64,000 nt of DNA from Bacteroidota bacterium. GTDB lineage: Bacteria; Bacteroidota; Bacteroidia; 2-12-FULL-35-15. Within the stretch, counting starts at the first letter, position 1. The number at the start of each line of letters is the position of its first letter. Position numbers and translations under genes: made by a program. Below are positions 33,301 to 40,785 of this stretch, piece by piece. The notes under the pieces were generated by a model, which made no database searches, had not been told where the DNA came from, and was given only the letters and a program-made list of their open reading frames with translations. The stretch spans positions 620,001 to 684,000 of the forward strand of contig JAFLBF010000001.1 in assembly GCA_017303895.1 (NCBI GenBank). Reading direction: 5' to 3'.

Positions 33301-35388
33301 TCAAATCTTACTGGTGGAGCAAATGGAAATTGGACATTGAAAATGGTTGATGGTGCAGCAGGTGATCTTGGAACATTGTTAGATTGGACAATTACATTCA
33401 ATATTCCTGAAGGAATTGCTTCATACTCTTGGTCTCCGGCAACAGGTTTAACTTCCACAACTATAGCTAACCCTATAGCTTCGCCAACAGGAAATACTAC
33501 TTATACCGTTGTAGTTACTGATAATAACGGATGTACTTCAACGGATTCTGTTGCAATAACAGTTTCTCCTTTACCTTCTGCTCCAACAGCTTTAGGCACT
33601 TCAGTATGTTCAGGTAATGCTGCTGCATTAACTGCTAGTGGCGCAGGAACTTTAGGTTGGTACACAGCTTCAACTGGTGGTACTTATTTAGGTGGAGGCA
33701 CATCTTATACAACAGGAGCTTTAACTGTTGATACTACATTCTATGTAAGAGATAGCTCTTCTTTAGGATGTGTGAGTCCATCTACTGCTGTTTTAGTTAC
33801 AATTAATCCAGATCCTGCAGCACCTTCTGCTGCATCTACTGCAATTTGTGCAAACGATAGTATCTTATTGTCTGCAACAGGTGTTGGTGTACTAGGATGG
33901 TATGATGCTCCTACTGCAGGAAATTATATTACAGGTGGATCAACATATCAAACACCAGCCTTAACTTCAACTACATTGTATTATGTTCAGGATAGTAACG
34001 CAACTACAGGTTGTGTGAGTCCTAGAACAATTGTTACGGTTACAGTAAATGCTAACCCGGTTGTTGATCTAGGTGCTGATACAACACAGTGTGCAGGAAC
34101 TGTTGTTCTAGATGCTGGTGTTGGTCCTGTTGACTATTTATGGAATGACAACTCAATAGCTCAAACATTAACAGCTGCAAATTCAGGAACATATTCTGTT
34201 ACTGTTACAGATACGATCACTGGTTGTTTCTCTTCTGATGCAATTTTAGTAACTATTAATCCACTTCCAATCGTTGATTTAGGTGCTGATTCAGTTCAGT
34301 GTGGTGGATCGATAGTATTAGATGCCGGAAATGTAGGTTCATCTTATGTTTGGACCGACAATACAACAGCACAAACATTATCTGCTTCTGCAAGCGGACA
34401 ATATTATGTGACTGTTACAGATGTAAATAACTGTTCTGCTTCTGATTCTGTTAACATTGTAATTAATGCATTGCCTGTTGTTGATCTTGGAAATGATTCT
34501 ACTCAGTGTGGTGGCGGTATTGTTTTAGATGCCGGAACTGATGGTACTGATTACCTATGGAACGACAATACAATAGCTCAAACATTAACAGCATTCGTTA
34601 CAGGTCAATATTATGTAACGGTTACAGATTCTTTGACAGGCTGTTTTGCTACTGATTCAATTAACGTTACTTTAAATCAATACCCAATTGTTGACTTAGG
34701 AGCTGATACTACTCAGTGCGCTGGAACGGTTGTATTGAATGCATCGAATACCGGTGCTTCATTCTTATGGAATGATAATTCAACAGCACAAACATTAACC
34801 GTTTCTGCTACTGGTCAGTATTTCGTTGCAGTTACTCAATCTGGTTGTACAACAAACGATACGATCGAGGTAACGATCAATCCATTACCATTGGTTGGCC
34901 TAAGTCCGTTTACTACTCCAATTTGTAATGATTTAACGGCCTTCGTATTAACAAATGGAAGTCCTGCCGGTGGTGTATACTCCGGAGCTAATGTTACCGG
35001 CAATACATTTAACGCTGTAGCGGCAGGTGTTGGTGTTTATCCAATTACTTACACTGTTACAGATACGAATGGATGTTCTAATTCTTCAACTCAAAACTTG
35101 ACAGTACAAAACTGTACAGGAATTGAAGAATACACATCTTATGAAGTAGTTGTTTATCCAAATCCTACAAGTGGTGCATTTACATTATCAATTAAAAATG
35201 CGAACATCGAAGAGTTGATCATCAGTGTAGTAGATATTCAAGGGAAAGAAGTATTTGGTGTAAGAGAGCGTAATATTACTGCTGATTACAACAAAGTGAT
35301 CAATCTAGAGAATGTATCAAAAGGAATGTATTATATCAAACTAAGTACAGGTTCTGATATGAAGATCCAAAAGTTGATCGTTCAATAA
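30364..35388 (+). CDS. Giant T9SS-secreted multidomain surface protein
   Basis: 1674 residues with a signal peptide (SIAFMLVFFSMSFVSLNAQ) and a T9SS type A sorting domain at the end (VVYPNPTSGAF, KGMYYIKLS, KLIVQ). In between, all predicted beta-sandwich: a choice-of-anchor-like N domain (about 28-225), an Ig-like domain (235-330), a MAM/anchor-J-like domain (335-505), fibronectin III (507-600), a PPC-like domain (604-725), a CARDB-like domain (730-835), a proprotein-convertase P domain (about 860-1020, THTWDSDMNISLIAPD), two Ig-like copies (1040-1228) and four tandem 68-70 residue repeats (1229-1505). It is Thr, Ala and Gly rich. Likely an adhesin or surface-layer component; no catalytic motif seen. 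Note a choice of ATG at 30364 or a few codons later. Confidence 0.88.
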   Translation: MMKNYKMKISIAFMLVFFSMSFVSLNAQITAYSRTVLTGLTYTDMTLATAGPTGDDATLNLTLPFTFTYDGVGYTTLSVCTNGWVSFAAAGSTSFTAGNLFTNTAPNASIGGWWGDGNSNAANGGSITADIHPSLAGVYVVQFKEVSGSGSGAASATNKISYQIHLYGPASTNPGRIEILYGPSAGTISTGRSIGIENVTSGTNNYINALNGLFNSTATSTAWVGNGNGYRFDPPPACSGTPVAGTTAGPAVVCSGANFGLSLTGATTGVTGLTYQWQSSPDGITYTNIAAATAATATVNQTAATYYQCIVTCTNGGAADTSTALQVNMSTPTYATIPYTEGFEATWINGCATKDIPSNSWRNTPVTGNNSWRRQNEGATAAWGSATGLVVPTSGTGAANFHSYNASNGSVGTLDLYIDLSTASPVTLGFKYQNASGVDSMQVFLSTDGGATFGSALGTYKLGTWAQQTINLGVVASATSVIRFRSTSDFGNDDIGIDDVNVALTPACVAPTALALVPASSTSANMTWTCTACTGSFIVEYGAVGFVPGTGATAGAGTVVTAASSPFLLTGLTANTTYDVYVRQDCGGTYSSNAGPVKYIPGDICVNAIDLATLTSPYSGTTTGAGSDYTNTCAGGNTAPDLVYSLVVPPYYTLVIGQTVNGYDSENTLFYGGSCPGTTQIACFDDPDVQNVTWTNSTGTTQTVYWVQDGYAGGQNGTFTLAWSLTPPVYDVRALNLASPAATGCYTNAETVSVTIRNDGTAPIDYSVNPVTVSGAATGTNPQAFTPVVLNAGTLAVGATQVVDLSTAYDMSAAGTYTFDATATFTGDALATNDTMPTTTRTKTNPVVTASSDTTICIGSSAQLNATVVPNAPSGVFTNTIDVSIPDDDVNGTTSVIAIAGVSQSASSIASVRINMTHTWDSDMNISLIAPDLSTIDLSSANGGGGDNYTNTVFVPTVAPSITTGVAPMTGNYTPEQPFSNLTGGANGNWTLKMVDGAAGDLGTLLDWTITFNIPEGIASYSWSPATGLTSTTIANPIASPTGNTTYTVVVTDNNGCTSTDSVAITVSPLPSAPTALGTSVCSGNAAALTASGAGTLGWYTASTGGTYLGGGTSYTTGALTVDTTFYVRDSSSLGCVSPSTAVLVTINPDPAAPSAASTAICANDSILLSATGVGVLGWYDAPTAGNYITGGSTYQTPALTSTTLYYVQDSNATTGCVSPRTIVTVTVNANPVVDLGADTTQCAGTVVLDAGVGPVDYLWNDNSIAQTLTAANSGTYSVTVTDTITGCFSSDAILVTINPLPIVDLGADSVQCGGSIVLDAGNVGSSYVWTDNTTAQTLSASASGQYYVTVTDVNNCSASDSVNIVINALPVVDLGNDSTQCGGGIVLDAGTDGTDYLWNDNTIAQTLTAFVTGQYYVTVTDSLTGCFATDSINVTLNQYPIVDLGADTTQCAGTVVLNASNTGASFLWNDNSTAQTLTVSATGQYFVAVTQSGCTTNDTIEVTINPLPLVGLSPFTTPICNDLTAFVLTNGSPAGGVYSGANVTGNTFNAVAAGVGVYPITYTVTDTNGCSNSSTQNLTVQNCTGIEEYTSYEVVVYPNPTSGAFTLSIKNANIEELIISVVDIQGKEVFGVRERNITADYNKVINLENVSKGMYYIKLSTGSDMKIQKLIVQ
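34048..34878 (+). repeat. Four tandem PKD/Ig-like repeats within the giant T9SS protein
   Basis: Units at 34048-34257, 34258-34464, 34465-34674 and 34675-34878 encode 70, 69, 70 and 68 residues. Each starts N-x-x-P-[VI]-VDLG-x-D and contains QC-[AG]-G, LWND-N-[ST]-AQTL, G-[QT]-Y-x-V-[TA]-VT. DNA identity is moderate, so the units are not recent copies. Confidence 0.85.
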
Positions 35389-35404
35389 TAACGTTTATAT
35401 AAAA

Positions 35405-35443
35405 TAAAAAAGCCCCTTCAACATTTGAAGGGGCTTTTTATTT
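35405..35443. terminator. Bidirectional terminator between T9SS gene and suf cluster
   Basis: AAAAAGCCCCTTCAA pairs with TTGAAGGGGCTTTTT around a very short loop (CATT region 35421-35425), between convergent genes. Confidence 0.9.
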
Positions 35444-35457
35444 ATACAATCGATCTT

Positions 35458-35967
35458 TTATTTGGCTTTTTTGTATAGGGGAACAGTTGAACATGGCTCG
35501 CCATACATAATGCTTTTAGCATGCGGACGTAAAATGCGGGTAAGTTCAACATATGCAGCAATCGGGACAGGTAAGCTTCCACATCCTTTGATCACAACTC
35601 GTGCATCTTTGTAATCGTTTGGGTTTAATTTTGAAAGTATCTCATCATATAGAACTGTTTCCAGTACTTCTAAATTTCCAAAAACAACTTTATTAGCAAA
35701 TGGCTCCAATTGAGTTGCTAATAACATATACGCCCAGGTAGGAACAATTGCATCGGCAGAACAAGTGATCGCAACATATTTATCTTTGTATTTTGCCCAG
35801 TCTTCATTTTTGATAAATTCTCTGAAATCCTTTTCTTTTAGTATTAATCCTTGGAACAATAGGTCTTTAATATCAAATAGTATGCGCTCTCCGGCAGGGT
35901 AGAACTCCTCCAGATCGATGCTGATGATCCCACTTTGCGCTACTTTATTTATTAATTGATCTTCCAT
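35458..35967 (-). CDS. DUF2480 family protein
   Basis: 169 residues, no signal or membrane helix. Its start MEDQLINKVAQSGIISIDLEEF and the later KDLLFQGLILKEKDFREF, ITCSADAIVPTWAYMLLA and VVIKGCGSLPVPIAAYVEL are characteristic of the DUF2480 family, which in Bacteroidota sits at the end of SUF iron-sulfur gene clusters. The biochemical role is unknown. Two conserved Cys (in CSAD and KGCG) could bind metal or sulfur; that is inference. It follows the SufT-like gene by 35 bases in the same leftward unit. Confidence 0.82.
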   Translation of the reverse strand: MEDQLINKVAQSGIISIDLEEFYPAGERILFDIKDLLFQGLILKEKDFREFIKNEDWAKYKDKYVAITCSADAIVPTWAYMLLATQLEPFANKVVFGNLEVLETVLYDEILSKLNPNDYKDARVVIKGCGSLPVPIAAYVELTRILRPHAKSIMYGEPCSTVPLYKKAK

Positions 35968-36002
35968 TATACTTAATACTCAGTACTTAATATTTTTTCT
36001 AA

Positions 36003-36332
36003 TTACATGAATCCCAATTCTAACTGAGCAACTTCACTCATCATTTCTTTTTCCCAAGGCGGCTCAAACGTTAATTCAATTTTGGCTGATCTTATACCTT
36101 CGATCTCACGTAATTTTTGCTCTACTTCAGGAGGTAATGTTTCTGCTACGGGGCAACTAGGAGAAGTGAGTGTCATCTTCACATTTAAGTTATTCTCTTC
36201 ATCTATGTTTATCTCATAGATCAGTCCAAGCTCCCAAATATCTACAGGTATTTCCGGATCATAACATGTTTTGATGGTATCTATCACGCGCTGTGTGAGC
36301 TCTGTACTATGTGTGTTTATTATTGCTGGCAT
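36003..36332 (-). CDS. SufT-like MIP18 family Fe-S assembly protein
   Basis: 109 residues of the DUF59/MIP18 family. Diagnostic features: IKTCYDPEIPVDIWELGLIYEI (the D-P-E-[IV]-P-V motif), VKMTLTSPSCPVAE with the conserved Cys, and a C-terminal V/I-ELTFEPPWEKEMMSE. Members such as SufT help iron-sulfur cluster maturation or carry clusters. Position between SufE and DUF2480 fits the common Bacteroidota suf order. It starts one base from the sufE stop, so it is probably cotranslated. Confidence 0.9.
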   Translation of the reverse strand: MPAIINTHSTELTQRVIDTIKTCYDPEIPVDIWELGLIYEINIDEENNLNVKMTLTSPSCPVAETLPPEVEQKLREIEGIRSAKIELTFEPPWEKEMMSEVAQLELGFM

Positions 36333-36333
36333 T

Positions 36334-36753
36334 TTAACTTTTTGCTTTAAATGCTATTGCATCTAGTTTCATTTGTTTGATCATACTTACCAAGCCATTG
36401 CTTCGTGTGGGTGATAAGTGTTTTGTTAATCCAATTTTATCGATAAACTCTAATTTTGCGTTAATGATCTCATCCGGTGTATGATCTGATAAAACACGGA
36501 TCATTAAAGCCACCATACCTTTAGTGATAATAGCATCACTATCGGCTGTAAAAACAACTTTCCCATTGATAAGTTCAGAGTGCAGCCAAACACGACTCTG
36601 ACAGCCTTTGATGATCTTATCTTCTGTTTTGTATTTCTCTTCGATCATCGGTAAAGATTTTCCAAGATCAATGATGTGTTCGTACTTCTGCATCCAGTCG
36701 TCAAACATCTCAAACTCTTCAACAATTTCGCTTTCTATTTCTTCGATCTTCAT
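36334..36753 (-). CDS. sufE: SufE family sulfur acceptor protein
   Basis: 139 residues, typical SufE. It accepts persulfide sulfur from SufS and passes it to the scaffold. The key Cys is in IKGCQSRVW (about residue 50), with the surrounding motif expected for SufE, plus a C-terminal SPTRSNGLVSMIKQM. It overlaps the sufS stop/start by one base (36753), consistent with stoichiometric coexpression as SufS-SufE partner. Confidence 0.93.
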   Translation of the reverse strand: MKIEEIESEIVEEFEMFDDWMQKYEHIIDLGKSLPMIEEKYKTEDKIIKGCQSRVWLHSELINGKVVFTADSDAIITKGMVALMIRVLSDHTPDEIINAKLEFIDKIGLTKHLSPTRSNGLVSMIKQMKLDAIAFKAKS

Positions 36754-37973
36754 TATCTCAACATATTTATAGCTCGCTCTAAACTTTTAACAAACTCATC
36801 GATCTCTTGTTTTGTATTGTAAAATGCAAAGGAAGCACGTATTGTTCCCGGAATATCGTAAAACTGCATTAAGGGTTGTGTACAATGATGTCCGGTTCTT
36901 ACTGCAATACCAAGTTGATCAAGTATGGTTCCGATATCAAAAGGATGAATTCCATTTACTACAAAAGAGATAACGCTGGCTTTGTTCTTAGCACGTCCTA
37001 TGATTTTGAGGCCTTCTATTTTTTCTAATCTTTCAGTTGCATATTCTAAGAGTGTATGCTCATAAGCTGCAATTTTATCAAGACCAATTGTGTTGATGTA
37101 ATCAATTGCTTTTGCTAATCCTATTCCTCCTGATATGTGTGGCGTCCCTGCTTCAAATTTTAATGGAAGATCAGCATATTCAGTTTTTTCAAATGTAACC
37201 GTCTTAATTGTTCCTCCTCCAATTTGATAAGGTGGAAGCTTGTTCAGCCATTTTTCTTTGCCATATAGAATTCCAACTCCGGTAGGACCAAATAATTTAT
37301 GTCCGCTAAAAACATAAAAATCACAATCCAGTTCTTTTACATCAACAGCAGTGTGTGGAACAGCTTGAGCACCATCGATCATTACTGGAATGTTCTTCGC
37401 ATGTGCAAGTGTGATGATCTCCTTAATAGGGTTGATCGTTCCAAGCGTGTTTGAAATATGTGTTACTGCTACTATTTTAGTTTTTTCAGATAATAATTTT
37501 GAATATTCATCCAGCAGTAATTCCCCTTCAGCATTGATAGGAATGACTTTTAATACAGCACCTTTTTCTTCACATGCTTGTTGCCAAGGCAGGATGTTCG
37601 AATGGTGTTCCATTGCAGAAATAATGATCTCATCTCCTTTGGAAAGGAATTTTTTTGAGAATGAACTTGCTAAAAGATTGATGGATGCTGTTGTTCCGGC
37701 AGTGAAGATGATCTCATGCGCGTGAGTTGCATTCAAATGATTTTGTATGGTGGCTCTTGCGTTTTCGTATGCTACAGTAATCTCCTGACTTAAAGTATGT
37801 ACACCACGGTGTATGTTCGCATTTTGATGTTTATAATAGTTCTCGATCGCATCGATGACCAGGGTGGGTTTTTGAGCAGTTGCTCCATTGTCAAAATAGA
37901 TCAATGGTTTTCCGTTCACTGTGCGGGAAAGAATTGGAAAATCTTTCCTGATCGCTTCAATGTCCAATTCCAT
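36753..37973 (-). CDS. sufS: Cysteine desulfurase SufS (group II)
   Basis: 406 residues from the ATG at 37973 (MELDIEAIRKDFPILSRTV). PLP enzyme that removes sulfur from cysteine as a persulfide. Visible: YFDNGATAQKP, the TAGTTASINLLA-like phosphate region, MEHHSNILPW, the PLP Lys in VFSGHKLFGPTGVG, and the catalytic Cys in RTGHHCTQPLM on a short loop, as in SufS rather than IscS. The open frame extends to 38039, but a -7 box (TAATTTTG at 38012-38019, minus strand) lies within that extension, and 406 residues is the normal SufS length; ATGs at 37997/38000 are possible but leave almost no leader. sufB, sufC and sufD are not adjacent. Confidence 0.94.
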   Translation of the reverse strand: MELDIEAIRKDFPILSRTVNGKPLIYFDNGATAQKPTLVIDAIENYYKHQNANIHRGVHTLSQEITVAYENARATIQNHLNATHAHEIIFTAGTTASINLLASSFSKKFLSKGDEIIISAMEHHSNILPWQQACEEKGAVLKVIPINAEGELLLDEYSKLLSEKTKIVAVTHISNTLGTINPIKEIITLAHAKNIPVMIDGAQAVPHTAVDVKELDCDFYVFSGHKLFGPTGVGILYGKEKWLNKLPPYQIGGGTIKTVTFEKTEYADLPLKFEAGTPHISGGIGLAKAIDYINTIGLDKIAAYEHTLLEYATERLEKIEGLKIIGRAKNKASVISFVVNGIHPFDIGTILDQLGIAVRTGHHCTQPLMQFYDIPGTIRASFAFYNTKQEIDEFVKSLERAINMLR

Positions 37974-38011
37974 ATCAATATTGGATTTTACTAGCATCAT
38001 AATTGCGAATA

Positions 38012-38040
38012 CAAAATTAAGAATAATTCTAAATAACAAG
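38012..38040 (-). promoter_or_regulatory. Promoter of the sufS cluster
   Basis: Minus strand: CTTG (38040-38037), a 17-base spacer, TAATTTTG (38019-38012). Start near 38005 leaves about 30 bases to the ATG at 37973. Confidence 0.5.
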
Positions 38041-38094
38041 TATTTCGTTTGAAAATAAAGTGTTTTAAAGGCATTATTTTTTTAATTTAGTGCT

Positions 38095-39234
38095 GTGAAA
38101 GACTTTATCTATCTTGATTATAATGCTACAAGCCCAGTAGATAAAAGGGTGCTGGATGCAATGCTCCCTTATTTCTCTGAAAAATTTGGTAATGCATCCA
38201 GTAAAACTCATGCATTTGGATGGGTGGCAGACGATGTTGTAAAAACAGCACGTAAACAAGTGGCCGAACTGATCAATTGCTTGGATCAGGAGATCGTTTT
38301 TACTTCCGGTTCAACCGAGGCTGTTAATTTAGCTATAAAGGGAGTGTGGGATAATTATCAAACCAAGGGAAACCACATCATTACGGTGAAGACAGAGCAT
38401 AAAGCGGTTTTGGATACCTGTGCACATTTAGAAAAGAAAGGTGCAGATGTGTGCTATTTATCTGTGAATCGTGATGGGATTATTGATCTGGAAGAGTTAA
38501 AGCGAGCAATAAATGATCAAACGATCTTAGTAGCAGTGATGTTTGCTAATAACGAAACAGGAGTTATTCAACCAATTCAACAAATCGCTGATATAACTCA
38601 TCAGTATGGTGCTTTCTTTTTTTGTGATGCGACTCAGGCTGTGGGTAAAATAAATGTTGATGTTCAAGAAGTAGGAATCGATCTACTGTGTTTAAGTGCT
38701 CATAAAATGTATGGTCCAAAGGGAGTCGGTGCTTTGTATGTAAGACGTAAAGATCCGAGAGTAACCCTGTTCCCTCAAATGGTTGGTGGTGGGCATGAGA
38801 GGGGCTTGAGAAGCGGAACCTTAAATGTGACCGGAATTGTTGGATTAGGCAAAGCTTGCGAAATTGCCAAAGAAGAAATGAAGGCGGATTCGAATCGAAT
38901 TTATGGATTGAGATATTTGTTGGAAGAGAATTTATGTTCTGCTAAAGGAGTATTCGTGAACGGAAACAAAGAGCCACGTTTATATAATACAAGCAATCTA
39001 TGTTTTTCAGGACATCGTTCAGAAACACTTATCCGCCAACTTCCACGAATTGCTGTAGCCATGGGCTCTGCTTGTGCTTCTGCATTAGCAGAACCATCGC
39101 ATGTTCTAAAAGCGATGGGACTCAGTGATAATGACTCCTATTCCTCCATCCGTTTTAGTCTTGGCAAATACACCTCAGAGGAGGAAATCAACGAAGTTCT
39201 CCGCCTTTTTAAAGGTATTCTTTCCGGACAATAA
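38095..39234 (+). CDS. Cysteine desulfurase, IscS/NifS group
   Basis: 379 residues from a GTG at 38095 (no ATG fits; the family start IYLDYNATSPVD follows within four residues). PLP enzyme of group I. Features: FTSGSTEAVNLAIKG, TEHKAVLDTC, NNETGVIQPIQ, the PLP Lys in LSAHKMYGPKGVGALY, GGGHERGLRSGTLN, and the catalytic Cys in MGSACASAL on the flexible loop of group I enzymes. Divergent from sufS with about 120 bases between start codons. Possible roles are tRNA thiolation (with MnmA), Fe-S supply or NAD/thiamine sulfur; no iscU or iscA is next to it. Confidence 0.92.
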   Translation: MKDFIYLDYNATSPVDKRVLDAMLPYFSEKFGNASSKTHAFGWVADDVVKTARKQVAELINCLDQEIVFTSGSTEAVNLAIKGVWDNYQTKGNHIITVKTEHKAVLDTCAHLEKKGADVCYLSVNRDGIIDLEELKRAINDQTILVAVMFANNETGVIQPIQQIADITHQYGAFFFCDATQAVGKINVDVQEVGIDLLCLSAHKMYGPKGVGALYVRRKDPRVTLFPQMVGGGHERGLRSGTLNVTGIVGLGKACEIAKEEMKADSNRIYGLRYLLEENLCSAKGVFVNGNKEPRLYNTSNLCFSGHRSETLIRQLPRIAVAMGSACASALAEPSHVLKAMGLSDNDSYSSIRFSLGKYTSEEEINEVLRLFKGILSGQ

Positions 39235-39332
39235 ATCCGGATCCCAATCGTTTTTAGTGTATCTTTTCAGTAGCCTTTACTATCAAAAACAAAAGATAGT
39301 TCGTTCTAAGGACCAAAAATCAATAAACAATA

Positions 39333-39410
39333 TTTAAACAATACTATAGATGTTGTTTAAATGCTTTTTAATGAATGATATTCATCATAAATGAATAGTT
39401 AAACAACATT
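39333..39410. repeat. Inverted repeats with three TTTAAACAA-type sites upstream of 39466
   Basis: ATTTAAACAA (39333-39342) pairs with TTGTTTAAAT (39355-39364), and ATGTTGTTTAA (39351-39361) pairs with TTAAACAACAT (39400-39410); the middle copy is shared. Inside is ATGAAT-GAT-ATTCAT (39372-39386). The last copy overlaps the expected -33 region of the promoter at 39428. Arrangement suggests operator sites. Confidence 0.5.
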
Positions 39411-39427
39411 TATATATCAAAAAATGC

Positions 39428-39435
39428 TATTTTTG
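39428..39435 (+). promoter_or_regulatory. -7 element TATTTTTG for the 39466 gene pair
   Basis: TATTTTTG fits TAnnTTTG; start near 39441 gives a 25-base leader. No free -33 TTTG; that region is occupied by the inverted repeat. Confidence 0.45.
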
Positions 39436-39465
39436 AAAAGTTTTTAACTTTTAAAGCATTTTCTT

Positions 39466-40017
39466 ATGAAGAAACTGAATGAAGAAGAATTCCAAAATCT
39501 GCCTTTAAAAGGCAAAGGAAGAAGTTCACATGTCTTCAATTCGATTGTAAATTTAAAGGTTGGAGAGGCCATTTTAATTGAGAAAAAAGATTGGAGCCGT
39601 AAGGCCGGGCCAAGCACCTTGGTCCGCTATATCGAGAAAAACCATAATATGCGCTTTAAGTGTGCTGCATTAGCAGAAGGAAATGGTTGGGCTGTAAAAC
39701 GGATTGAACATTCAGGGAAAGAGCTTCCAAAAATAAAAGTAAAAACAGATGGACCTGCTGTTTCAAGATCTATAAATGAAAAAGATGAACAGCGTTTACA
39801 TTTGAAATCGGAATTAGTGGTGTTTTATTTAGGCCGTATGGCCTTTCACAAGATAGAGCGCATTGAAGAGTCGATCAAAGCCTGCATGAGTCATTTCTGG
39901 AAACAGGAAAGTGAATTGGTCAAAGAATTATTTTTTGAGATCATCAATGCATTGGCCGCACAGGGGCACATCGTGATCGAAAATGAAAAAACATATATCC
40001 CTTTAAGAAGAACTTAG
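39466..40017 (+). CDS. Unrecognised basic protein next to a patatin gene
   Basis: 183 residues, Lys/Arg-rich, no signal or membrane helix. The N-terminal 80 residues (LNEEEFQNLPLKGKGRSSHV, then LKVGEAILIEKKDWSRKAG and ending GWAVKRIE) form a compact unit with alternating hydrophobic strands and basic patches that could bind nucleic acid; I recall similar modules in uncharacterised Bacteroidota proteins but cannot name a family. A Lys/Pro linker is followed by a helical C-terminal part (about 120-183). The stop abuts the patatin ATG (one unit). The clustered inverted repeats upstream suggest tight, perhaps autogenous, regulation. Confidence 0.65.
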   Translation: MKKLNEEEFQNLPLKGKGRSSHVFNSIVNLKVGEAILIEKKDWSRKAGPSTLVRYIEKNHNMRFKCAALAEGNGWAVKRIEHSGKELPKIKVKTDGPAVSRSINEKDEQRLHLKSELVVFYLGRMAFHKIERIEESIKACMSHFWKQESELVKELFFEIINALAAQGHIVIENEKTYIPLRRT

Positions 40018-40785
40018 ATGAAGAAGATCGGATATGTTTTGTCGGGAGGTGGTGTACGTGGAGTCGCGCATTTAGGCGTCATACAAGCCTTGAACGAGTC
40101 GGGAATTAAACCTGATCTTATTTCAGGAACAAGTGCAGGTGCCATAGCAGGTGCATTCATTGCAGCTGGTTATCAGCCAAAAGAAATTGTTCAGATCATT
40201 AAAGATGTGGGAATATTCAGTTTCTCCAATATTTTATTCCGCAAGCAAGGAATATTCAAGATGAAAGCATTTGAAGAGATCTATAAAAAATATATCCCAC
40301 ACGATTCTTTTGAAAATTTGAATTTGCCCTTATATGCCACCGCAACAGATATTGTGAAGGGAGAGTCCGTTTATTTTCATTCCGGAACATTATCCAAAGC
40401 ACTTATGGCTTCTTCCTGTGTTCCTGTAGTCTTTGAGCCTATTACAATTGATGGAAAATTATTTTTGGATGGAGGCATTGTGAATAATTTGCCGGTGGAG
40501 CCTCTCATCGGTACATGCGATAAGATCATCGGAGTACATGTTAATGCGATCAGCACCAATCAGGCGCATTTACACATGAAAGATCTAGCCGATAGAAGCT
40601 TTCATTTAGCCTTAAGTAGTGCAGTTAGATTAAAAGAAAAACAATGTGATCTGTTTATTGAACCGCCTGAAATGACAAAATTCGGAATGTTCGATATGGA
40701 TACAATTGATGAAGTGTATAATTACGCATATTATTATACACACGGAATGCAAAAGCAGATAGAAGCATTCAAAAAAGATCTTTAA
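40018..40785 (+). CDS. Patatin-like phospholipase family protein
   Basis: 255 residues, a soluble lipid acyl hydrolase. Oxyanion hole GGGVRGVAHLG (residues 9-19), nucleophile elbow GTSAGAIAGAF (Ser about 41), and catalytic Asp in FLDGGIVNNLPVEPL (about residue 150) are all intact, giving the Ser-Asp dyad of the family; it resembles RssA/YlbK-type proteins in length and motifs. No signal peptide. It is translated directly after the unrecognised 39466 gene and its stop overlaps by 4 bases the stop of the convergent DsbA-family gene. Physiological substrate unknown. Confidence 0.92.
   Translation: MKKIGYVLSGGGVRGVAHLGVIQALNESGIKPDLISGTSAGAIAGAFIAAGYQPKEIVQIIKDVGIFSFSNILFRKQGIFKMKAFEEIYKKYIPHDSFENLNLPLYATATDIVKGESVYFHSGTLSKALMASSCVPVVFEPITIDGKLFLDGGIVNNLPVEPLIGTCDKIIGVHVNAISTNQAHLHMKDLADRSFHLALSSAVRLKEKQCDLFIEPPEMTKFGMFDMDTIDEVYNYAYYYTHGMQKQIEAFKKDL

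Noticed and set aside
39351-39410. Inverted repeat read as a transposon end or terminator
   Set aside because: No transposase or target duplication nearby, and no T-run after the stem.
40018-40785. Patatin gene as part of a CBASS defence system
   Set aside because: No CD-NTase or accessory CBASS gene is next to it.
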